Assembly (NCBI GenBank): GCA_003344405.1
Contig: NOWV01000104.1
Coordinates: 1-64,000, forward strand
Direction: 5' to 3'
Length of the DNA: 64,000 nucleotides
Origin: Trichoplax sp. H2
Lineage: Eukaryota; Placozoa; Uniplacotomia; Trichoplacea
A program made the translations under genes and the position numbers. Below are positions 12,902-22,184 of the stretch, piece after piece. The notes under the pieces are model-generated. The model searched no databases. It had not been told where the DNA came from and saw only the letters and a program-made list of their open reading frames with translations. The first letter of the stretch is position 1; each line of letters opens with the position of its first letter.

Positions 12902-15900
12902 CTAAATAATGTATTATTATCAGTTTTTTTGATAATGATTAATTCAAGTTCTTAATATATAAATTATAATGAATCGGAAAATAAGATTGTTTCTATGTCT
13001 CTTAATATTTTGTATCTTAATGCTATAAAGTATTAATTCGTCTTGTATAGCAATCATTTTAAAGATTGCCATCTAATCTTATTTACATCAAGTTATTGGT
13101 AATAGAACTTACCTATTGCATGATTTATAGTCTTATTATATAGTATAAATACACCAGGATTCGTTGTAACATTTAATACCACCGAAAACATATAAACTAC
13201 TCTTCTTTTAAGATCCGTTATATTTATTCTATTCATATTAGACTTTGGCAATGATTTAAGGGGCATCATTTGTTTTGGTAATATGCTGTATTCTACGTGA
13301 AAAACACTGACATTATTCTTGTATAAATCATTGATCCACCAGCGCACCTGAACCGCGGAACAATTTAAATCAATAACCGCTAGATTTGTCAGTAGCGTTA
13401 GTAGATTATTGTTCCCTACAGATGATAAAAGGCATTTCCAGTTAGGGTGTTGAACCAATCTCGAACCGTATATGAAGTTAATATAGAAGTCAAACGCGCA
13501 TAAGGAATATTACACTTTACCATTTTTATCATGTTTAATGTTATGTGATATATACCGATCACGAAACTCCAAATTTTAGAAAAATAAGGGCTTTATTGAA
13601 TCTTATATAAAGATTAACTACACACAGCTCTACTCTAGCCGAATACTACTACTAAAGACTTCTACAACGAATTAACAGAATAATCTAAAGTTGCATGCTT
13701 TTATACTTTACGTAACATTCGCAGCTACAATCCGCATGGCAACCTTTTACCTTATTTTACACATAGTAAAATTATTCTTAATAACACTATTCTACTGCGG
13801 ACCATCATTAATCCGATATGGATACGACTACAGTATTTACGTAGACATTATTCACACCAGCCAAAGTGCAATGAATTAACCATATCCTAATATATGATTG
13901 ACAGTTCTATTTTTACCTATAGCCTTAGTAGTAACTCAACACCTTACTATATATAGTCATCTGTACTCTAGCATAGGGTCTAAACCACTACAGTCTATAG
14001 CTATGGCTACCAAACATCTCTTAGGATAAATATAGAAGTTACGCTACCGTGCATTATACTAAACATGGCTAACAGTCTACAATCACAATACTAAGTTACA
14101 TTACATGTTATATAGTAATTTGTTAAATTAAACAACAGTTATATTCAAAGTTTTAATTCTAACTAGTAAAAATATTCAAGTAATACTGGTTTCTCCTTAT
14201 ATTTATCATTAAAAAGAGCAGTAAATTAATGGAACTCCTAATTTCAGAGTACTTCATTGCAGTAAAACTGTTTTTCGAGCAGTAAGTTTTCTCTTTAATT
14301 CATTCAATGCATGAAAATAGTAATCCTACGACAAATTTGACGGCTACTTAATATTATAAATGAGTATTTTAGTACCGCTGTTATGCATAGTGAGCTTTAA
14401 GGCCAGGTTCAATTAAAATGATTCATCATGTCTGATTCTAGTCATATATCAACTTAGTAACCTTCTGATACAACAAATTAAGCAGTATACAGTAAAGTAT
14501 AAAATCTAAATATCTAGCTTGCGCAGTGCTAATTCATAATTAAGAAAAATGTTGCAGCTACANNNNNNNNNNNNNNNNNNNNTTATTAACTTCTAGCTAC
14601 ACTAAGGCCTTCTCCTTTACACTAGTCTCAGGAGAACTTAAATACCCTTTCTTATTTACAGTCACTATACTTGTCGCCAATAATATTAGTTACTCCAGTT
14701 AGCAAGTCTAATTATCACACACAACAATGACTATACCATATCTTCTAGCCAAATCTTTTACCTGCTCTTCAGGCAAAGTCAGGAGTTGCTCCGTTCTTTG
14801 GCTTTCACCTTCGTCTGTTAACATATTCACTTGTGCCATCGAGTGAGTCATCATCACTTTTTCACGTTTCGGTAGTTCTATGTAGCCTTGGATAATCCTT
14901 CGATCTCTTCAGATTGATTGAATTAGGTTCTCTTACCTTTTGCTTGAGATCTGATTATAATGTAGTAGTGGGCCAAGTAGTTCCAATTTTAGGGCAAAGT
15001 AGTTTCTTTTTCAAATCCCACCGCTGCCACCAGTGTCACAAAACAGCTTTCGTGATCGGGCCTAGTCTATTCTATCTACTCTATCCGATCACCGACTAAC
15101 TTCAGGCAATCCTCTATAAGGGAAACTAACTTATTCCAATAGTAAAGAGACTGAGTCAAACGATAGATCTAGGTTAATAACTTTATTAACTTCTAGCTAC
15201 ACTAAGGCCTTCTCCTTTACACTAGTCTCAGGAGAACTTAAATACCCTTTCTTATTTACAGTCACTATACTTGTCGCCAATAATATTAGTTACTCCAGTT
15301 AGCAAGTCTAATTATCACACACAACAACAGAGAACAATATTTATGTCCTATTTGTTAGACCATAATAATACACGATTAATAATCAGTAGCAATAATAATA
15401 TTAAGCGACCAACAATTATTGATTGCTAACTGCCTTAATACTGTAGTCTAATTATCACACACAACAACAGAGAACAATATTTACTTCAATTACATGACAG
15501 CTATTTTCTACTACTAGGTGCTAGTCAGCATGGTCATACACGATTGTAAACAATTATTAATCGTAAACACGGAGCTACTAGCTCCGTAACAATGTTATAT
15601 AGTAATTTGTTAAATTAAACAACAGTTATATTCAAAGTTTTAATTCTAACTAGTAAAAATATTCAAGTAGTACTGGTTTCTCCTTATATTTATCATTAAA
15701 AGGAGCAGTAAATTAATGGAACTCCTAATTTCAGAGTACTTCATTGCAGTAAAACTGTTTTTCGAGCAGTAAGTTTTCTCTTTAATTCATTCAATGCATG
15801 AAAATAGTAATCCTACGACAAATTTGACGGCTACTTAATATTATAAATGAGTATTTTAGTACCGCTGTTATGCATAGTGAGCTTTAAGGCCAGGTTCAAT

Positions 15901-18900
15901 TAAAATGATTCATCATGTCTGATTCTAGTCATATATCAACTTAGTAACCTTCTGATACAACAAATTAAGCAGTATACAGTAAAGTATTAAATCTAAATAT
16001 CTAGCTTGCGCAGTACTAATTCATAATTAAGAAAAATGTTGCAGCTACAGCATAGCTGACAACGAATGCAAACTTGTTCAAAACAGGTTTGAGCTCTTTA
16101 CAGTTACCGCTCTCTCTGCATTCACTTATTTCGCCTGTAGTATCCTCATTGATATACAGATTTGCTTTATGTGTTTCTACTTATTTAGATTTACTTTTAA
16201 AATAGTTTAAATGTAGCAGATCAGATTTACTTACCAGTACTTTCGGTATAGGCCGACGTAGTTGCTGAAATTGCTGGCTTTCTAGTCACATTGGTGTTAT
16301 GGCAAGTATTATCTACAAAGCAATATTTAAAGCCTTTAATACTAGCCATTTCTTACTCTAAGTTATCGCTAGATAAATTGCACTATTATGCGTATAAATT
16401 GCTACTGCACAGTTTTTACTTTGCCGTAAATTCATATGTATTTGTAACCAAATTTCAAGATAAAGTTATGATATTACCGAAGGTGTAATTTTGAGCTTTA
16501 GAGCTTATAAATGAGATTTCACCGCTCGTAGCTAAAAGCGCTTTAAGAGTAATAGTATAAACCATGCTTTCATTCACATTATTGATCAATAAATGACCGG
16601 CCAACGGCTTAATTTTTACTTTGCGTACATATCCGTTACTCTGAAACTGATCAAGTATGTGCCAAGCAATATTTAATATTAAACTATAATTATTAGGATT
16701 ATTAATAACCCAAGACACTTCGAGCGTCGAACAGTTGAGTGACCGAAAAGACATGGCATTAATGTCTATATCAACATCTAAACCTATTAAAAGTTGAAAT
16801 TTTACTCACGTTAGATTTTCTAGAATTGTTGCTAAATGATAAGATGAACACATACGGAAAGTGTTAGCTTACTATTATTTTTGCAGACGTAGCTGCCATT
16901 TTCCTCTTTACAGCATATCCCGTTGACACATGAGGATAGACATTGGTATATCAGAGTCTCACAATATGCACCAGTATAGCATTGTCGACATAGACATTTA
17001 TATCCAAAACCGTCATTGTGATTTTTGCAAGTACCTCTATTGAAACACGAGCTAGAGTTACATTGTTCTACACAAGTCTGACATTGGATACCAGTATAAC
17101 CTGGTAAGCATTAGCATTTAAATCCTGATTTAGAATTTGCGCAGGTTGCATTATTATAGCAAGAATTATTAACGCAGAAGTTTAATTTAGAGCCACAATT
17201 TCGACCAGTATATCCTTGAAAGCATGAACACTTGTAACCTTCGACATAATCTTCGCATGTTCCATTTATGCAGGTGCTACTATTGCATTGGTAAATTTTA
17301 TTTTCACAGTAAATTCCACTAAATCCTGATAAACATGAACAATTATAACTGCCCATCCAGTCGTTGCAGGTTCCATTATTTTGACATGAATTGGTATTAC
17401 ATAGCACAACAGCAGCTTCACAGTTTTCAGCAGTATATCCATCAGTACAATTACACTTGTAACTTCCTGATAAATTTATACACAGGCCGTTATTATTGCA
17501 AGTTTTAGAATTACATTCATTAATATCATGTTCACAGTTCGTTCCATTATAGCCAGTTCTGCAGATACATATATAATTGCCTATTCTATCAATACAAATC
17601 CCATTATGTTGGCATGGATCAGATTGGCATTCTGCAATATCAGTTTCACAGTTTTGACCAGTATATCCATCTGTACAGTTACATTGGCAATTGTTAGAGA
17701 AATTTATGAACAGACCGTTATTATAGCAAGTTTTAGAATTACATTCATTAACATCATATTCACAGTCCGTTCCATTATAACCAGAAGAGCAATTACATGT
17801 GTAACTACCTATTTTATCAATGCAAGTCCCATTATGCTGGCATGGGTTAGATTGACACTCGACAATATCAGTTTCACAGTTTTGACCAGTATATCCATCT
17901 GTACATTTACATTTATAACTTCCTAATAAATTTATACATAAGCCATTGTTACTGCAAGTTTCATAATTACACTCATCAATGTCATGTTCACAGTTCGTTC
18001 CGTTATAGCCGCTAGAACAGTTACATATGTAGCTGTTTATTCCATCAATACAAATTCCATTACGTCGACATGGATCAGAATGACATTCTCTAGTATCAGT
18101 TTCACAATTTTGACCAGTATATCCATCTGAACAATTACATTTGTAACTTCCTACTAAATTTATACATAAGCCATTGTTATTGCAAGTTACATAATTACAC
18201 TCATCAATGTCGTGTTCACAGTTTGTTCCGCTATAGCCACTTGTACAGTAACATATGTAACCGTTTATTCTATCAATGCAAGTTCCATCACGTCGGCATG
18301 GATTAGAATGACATTCTGCAATATTACTTTCACAATTTCGGCCAGTATACCCACCTGAACAGTCGCATACATAACTTCCCGATAAATTTATACATAAGCC
18401 GTTATTATTGCAAGTTTCATAATTACACTCATCAATGTCGTGTTCACAGTTTGTTCCGTTATAGCCACTAGTACAATTACATATGTAACTGTATATTCTA
18501 TCGATACAAGTTCCATTATGTCGGCATGGATTAGAATGACATTCTGCAATATTACTTTCACAATTTTGACCAGTATATCCATCTGTACAGTCGCATATAT
18601 AACCTCCCGATAAATTTATACATAAGCCGTTATTATTACAAGTTTCATAATTACACTCATCAATATCGTGTTCACAATTCGTTCCATTGAAACCACTAGT
18701 ACAGTTACATGTGTAACTGTTTATTCTATCGATACAAGTTCCATTATGTCGGCATGGATTAGAATGACATTCTGCAATATTACTTTCACAATTTTGACCA
18801 GTATATCCATCTGTACAGTCGCATATATAACCTCCCGATAAATTTATACATAAGCCGTTATTATTACAAATTTCATAATTACATTCATCAATATCGTGTT

Positions 18901-21900
18901 CACAATTCGTTCCATTGAAACCACTAGTACAGTTACATGTGTAACTGTTTATTCTATCGATACATGCTCCATTGTGTTGGCATAGATTAGATTGGCACTT
19001 AGAAATATCTGTATATAAACAAAAAAAGGCAAGCAGCATAGTATATTTAGTTTACTCACTCACTAAAATGGTATGAAAACTAATACATTGTTTCTTTCTT
19101 ACAGCAGTTTAACTATAATTAGTTATGTATGTAACAATGCTGCCCTAATTCCATTTATTTATACATTTAAATACCGTGATAGCCTCAGTAATCAATTTTC
19201 AATTTTTTAAATGAACATTTATATTTTGATACCTGATTACGTATTGCGTAATCAGTCAACTTAAATAGCAATTTCAAAATATAACATATTTAAATCACCA
19301 TTATCGCATCTCGTTCCCGTAAAACTGTGTAAGCAGGAGCAATTATATCCATTAGCGATATTGTAACAAGTACCATTTACACAAGGATTTGATTTGCATG
19401 CATCTATTTCTGCGAAAGTAATATTCGTAAGAGAAAGCCTTAGTTTAGAGTGGGCCTTTTATAAAACAATCGGCTAGAGCCTAATAAATGTAATATCTAA
19501 AACAGAAAAGTGGTGGTACTAGTTCTACATCAGGTTTTACGTATGGGTAGTTTAACTATCGTACGTATCTAGTTTACTTCGCGAGTGATCAACAATATAG
19601 TATTCTTGTTTGCAACTTTTATATCTGCACAACAAATAAAAGAATGCAAACCAACAACTTAAGCTGATATGAAGACTCATTCGTGTGAATACCGATGATA
19701 TGCCCGATAATTATAATTAGTTAATGAATTGGTAAACCTGTACAATATCCTCAAATCTCGGTGAATTATGAGGATGAAATAGATGAAAACATTTTCAAAA
19801 TCTAATAAATAAATCCTCGAACCTGTTTCACAAAGTTTACCAGTTCGTTGCGGAGGACACATACAATTGAAACTATACGTTCCATTAACGCAAGTTGTAT
19901 TAGAATGACATGGATTAGACAAACAAGGATTATTTCCTACAATACGCAGAATTAAATAAATTTATAATCAACTTCAAATCGCCTCAGTTTTAAGATATTC
20001 TATTATCTAATGATGTTGGTTTGAAGTAAGCGAAGTAGGGACAATGCAAGTAACGAAATTTATGGCGATGGCAGTCATCAATTTAATGGATATCATATCA
20101 ATAATATTATTTAGAAAGTCTTGTACGTATTTACTTTTTTCGCAACGGCTACCACTAAATACGTTAACACACGACACCAGAAAGTTTACGCGGAGGTTAG
20201 ATTTTTTCCGATATATCCCATTTATTGTTATGTTATGGTTAGTACCAGCATTGATAGAAAATAGGTGTAAAAAATCGTTCATCAGCCTATACGAGAAATT
20301 AGGCGATGTGCCGTCTTGATCCCAAACGGAAACATTTACACGCAAATTGCCCTTTAGAAAATTAAATACACGTTTAAAACTTCAATTAATGGAGCTAGCG
20401 TTGTTTCTTTTTCTATGTGGCCGAACTGTAATGTCGTTGCCAGCAAAGAAATTCATTCTATAGCTTATTAAGGAAAGTCACTCACTGCTTTAAATTAATT
20501 ACATGAACCACTTGGTCAGGTAGTAAGTAATAAAGGTGCTTATTCTTAGATATCCTAAAGAAGCCAGCACCCAATTATTATCGATAATGCTGTAAATCAT
20601 TTTCTTTAACATGCAAAATTGCAAGCATCAACTCTTCATGGATACTGACTATTCCCTTTGCCGGTAAGTAAAATATATTATACGTCGCAAAAACAGTTCA
20701 ATTAGTTTATTATGTTAAACTATTTCTAGTTTAACTAATTATATTGATCTACCAATACACCGTTTTTCTGCATCACAAATACATACTATCTACTCTTGAT
20801 CATCAATCATAAAAGATCATAGATTATAGTCTCAGTTTTACAGTAATTACTATACTTACCGACCACTCATCAATAAAAGGGATTACAATAGGATTTCTGA
20901 TTGTACCGGCATTATTGAGGGCTTCATTAGGCAGAAATTTATATGCTAAATAAGTATTACGAAGTATTTTTGAAGTAAAGCTCCAGTATCTGGTGAAATT
21001 AGACGGAGTTCCGAGGGAGAATCTGAGCTGTTTATCACAGATCTCAGAACTAGGATTAAAAGTGTTTTGTTTGTCACATTTTATACCCTCATGATCTTTT
21101 TGTCCATTAGTATCCAGCCAATATAACGTCATCGTAATAGTCCCACGCTGCACTGTGTCAGTTCTTCCAGTCTTTATTAAAAAAAATTCAATTTATTAAT
21201 AATTTCACATTTCCGACTACACTAGCTAATCTTAATGATTAAGAATGATTTAAAATTAGTTCAGCAGCATTTTATAGCAATAAGTCTTAAAATGGCAAAA
21301 AATCAAAGGATTTACATATGATGAAACGAAACTATTAGGGCCTATAACTGGCCTTGAGTTAGAAAAGTGAGATGTAATACTTGTTTGCGCAATCTATTAC
21401 ATCTAATAAATAAGTAAATGATTATATATTATATAGCACATTCGCTACATATTTTATACTTATAATTGAAATTTTATTGACTTAAGGATTAATTCATTAC
21501 TATATTGCATTTTGCTAGATTGAAATTTAATATTTCGTTTCGAATACATTTATTGCCTTATATGTTATAAGCTGAATTAAATGTTAATCTTAGCCTTTAA
21601 ATTGAATTTCAGGCTAGTTTAGAATTATTTCATCTACAATTTTAGCTGATAGTGTTATAGGAGGTATGGTTATGTTTAATTATTTTAATTAACAAAAATA
21701 GACCGAAAGATGCACCTCGTAATTACCCAGAAACTGGTTAGAAATGGGTAAACTCCTAATCATTCTATAACCTCTATAAATGCCTCAAGAACGGTGCAGA
21801 TCTGTTTGCATTATTCTCAGCTCAATTTATGAGTAGACACGTAACAAGATTTTCGAAACTATTAATTCATCAATATTACTTTTATGAAAATTAAAAGTGC

Positions 21901-22184
21901 ACAATTTCATTGTCATTTTTAATGTAAAAAATTCGGTCTTGTTAAATTCATATTTCAATAGATGGAATGTTGGTTGATAAATTAAAAATTTGCATTTACG
22001 AAAAATTTATCAGTTCCTATCAAAGCATTGTCTAAACTGATTTATACTTGTTGCTAAAATATCTAACGGCTAACTTATATTACTAATAGTAAATTTGAAT
22101 CAATCTAGTTTGACTTTAGCATACCTGTGATGTTGCAAGAAGGAAGTAAAGCATCAACATTCCTCGATAGAAGACAATTGCCAT
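11473..22184 (-). CDS. Gene B: MNNL/EGF/FN3 type I membrane protein, DSL-ligand-like, with in-frame TAA
   Basis: A complete spliced gene from signal peptide (22125-22184) to stop (TAG at 11473-11475). Order: signal peptide; MNNL exon 20860-21171; 217-nt C2/DSL-remnant exon 20135-20351; EGF exons 19823-19936 and 19299-19409; a giant EGF exon 16873-19008; FN3-like exon 16478-16777; Ser/Thr linker 16235-16273; second FN3-like exon 13113-13415; transmembrane exon 12784-12901; tail exons to 11473. Predicted role: cell-surface adhesion or signalling protein related to Notch ligands (inference). An in-frame TAA at 17111-17113 breaks the EGF array, though the frame is open and family-like on both sides. 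It may be a true null or pseudogene allele, a readthrough stop, or a sequence error. One short tail exon between 12626 and 12386 could not be fixed by phase. Confidence 0.8.
14105..14562. repeat. 458-bp direct repeat, copy 1
   Basis: Same length and about 99% identical (four mismatches noticed, no indels) to 15592-16049. It begins ATGTTATATAG and stops at the gap, so its true right end is unknown. Sequence just left of the two copies differs. Confidence 0.9.
14563..14582. other. Assembly gap (20 N)
   Basis: Run of 20 Ns. Both edges end inside sequence that recurs nearby: the left edge in a 458-bp repeat, the right edge in a 145-bp LTR segment. This is typical of a repeat-induced contig break. 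Confidence 1.
15014..15032 (-). other. Retroelement primer-binding site complementary to tRNA-Leu 3' end
   Basis: The plus strand reads AATCCCACCGCTGCCACCA, which equals the 3' end of a eukaryotic leucine tRNA (AAG/TAG type) plus its added CCA, as I remember that tRNA. The minus strand therefore offers an unbroken 19-nt site beginning TGG, one base from the LTR end, as reverse transcription of LTR elements requires. Confidence 0.85.
15305..15483. repeat. 39-bp direct repeat inside the LTR
   Basis: The block starting agtctaattatcacacacaa occurs at 15305-15343 and again at 15445-15483, identical over 39 bp. Both copies lie inside the proposed 466-bp LTR, the second 16 bp before its end. Confidence 0.9.
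15592..16049. repeat. 458-bp direct repeat, copy 2
   Basis: Partner of 14105-14562. It continues on its right into the gene B linker exon region. It may be a real duplication flanking the retroelement, or a second haplotype of the same site left unmerged by the assembler. Confidence 0.9.
16873..19008 (-). other. Gene B giant EGF exon (about 18.5 EGF repeats, 2136 nt)
   Basis: One exon of 712 codons, phase 1-1. EGFs alternate in a two-domain unit of 76 codons (228 nt): one begins x-I-x-E-C-H-S-N-P-C with NGTC, the next begins DIDECNYETCNNNGLC. The five or so 5'-most unit pairs are nearly identical, implying recent in-exon expansion. EGF 12 is degenerate: its third cysteine is Phe (NNGLFINF) and a new cysteine appears just after. 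EGF 17 is interrupted by TAA, after which GYTG and further EGFs continue in the same frame. The exon ends in a half-EGF stopping after GSYVC, then splices to the FN3 exon. Confidence 0.85.
17111..17113 (-). other. In-frame TAA stop inside the gene B EGF array
   Basis: On the minus strand the frame reads ...SGFKC-TAA-CLPGYTG..., so TAA occupies the single residue between EGF cysteines 4 and 5. Upstream (642 codons) and downstream (about 80 codons to the donor) are both open with EGF cysteine spacing in the same frame. No splice pair that removes it and keeps phase was found. Confidence 0.9.
19299..19936 (-). other. Gene B, two single-EGF exons
   Basis: Exon 19823-19936 reads NNPCLSNPCHSNTTC, then NGTYSFNCMC and TGKLCET. 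Exon 19299-19409 (111 nt) reads EIDACKSNPCVNGTC, then NGYNCSC and TGTRCDN. Both are phase 1-1 and have the six-cysteine EGF spacing. They link the DSL remnant to the large EGF exon. Confidence 0.78.
20135..22184 (-). other. Gene B N-terminal exons: signal peptide, MNNL/C2-like domain, DSL remnant
   Basis: Exon 1 (22125-22184) reads MAIVFYRGMLMLYFLLATSQ and ends in phase 0 at GTATGC, a textbook signal peptide. Exon 2 (20860-21171, 312 nt) has GTITMTLYWLDTNGQKDHEG, then CDKQLRFSLG, and ends VIPFIDEWS, following MNNL strand order. Exon 3 (20135-20351, 217 nt) reads GNLRVNVSVWDQDG and ends FLVSCVNVFSGSRCEK, again only the opening cysteine pair of a DSL domain. Exon lengths and phases mirror genes A and C. 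Confidence 0.82.

Larger units (their letters stand above)
14583..15499 (-). mobile_element. Internally deleted LTR retrotransposon relic
   Basis: Read on the minus strand: 5' LTR at 15499-15034 (466 bp, ends TGTCA...TGACA), one spacer base, then a primer-binding site at 15032-15014 and an untranslated leader. A short frame follows at 14854-14708 (48 codons, containing LLTLPEEQVKDLARRYG) that may be the start of a Gag-like protein. At 14727 this frame runs directly into the middle of a second LTR: 14583-14727 matches 15183-15327. The rest of gag and all of pol are deleted, and the remaining 3' LTR falls in the gap. LTR limits rest on the TG/CA inverted ends and their position next to the primer site. 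Superfamily (Ty3, BEL or Copia) cannot be told. Confidence 0.75.
13416..16234 (-). other. Intron of gene B carrying a retroelement relic, direct repeats and the assembly gap
   Basis: A 2.8-kb intron between the linker exon and the second FN3-like exon. Contents left to right: about 690 bp with no recognised feature; repeat copy 1 (14105-14562); 20 Ns; the LTR-element fragment (14583-15499); about 90 bp with a 17-nt palindrome at 15571-15587; repeat copy 2 (15592-16049). The element lies on the same strand as the gene. Confidence 0.75.
13113..16777 (-). other. Gene B paired FN3-like exons and Ser/Thr linker exon
   Basis: Exon 16478-16777 (300 nt) contains LNCSTLEVSWVINNP and later VYTITLKALLA, matching FN3 strands B (C-x-v-x-W) and F (Y-x-i-x-v). 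Exon 13113-13415 (303 nt) contains IDLNCSAVQVRWWIND and VVYMFSVVLNV in the same places, so it is a second copy. A 39-nt exon at 16235-16273 would add AISATTSAYTEST between them; it was picked because it is the only acceptor keeping phase 1-1. Linker confidence is moderate. Confidence 0.7.

Noticed and set aside
13691-13879. Hydrophobic frame in C-rich DNA, suspected nuclear copy of a mitochondrial gene
   Set aside because: The translation does not match any mitochondrial protein I can recognise.
14105-16049. 458-bp direct repeats as the LTRs of an element (they begin TG and end CA-like)
   Set aside because: No tRNA primer site adjoins them in either orientation, whereas a perfect one adjoins the 466-bp LTR inside.
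17528-17926. 132-codon plus-strand open frame
   Set aside because: Antisense shadow of the gene B EGF repeats; its repeating protein pattern follows the 228-bp unit.
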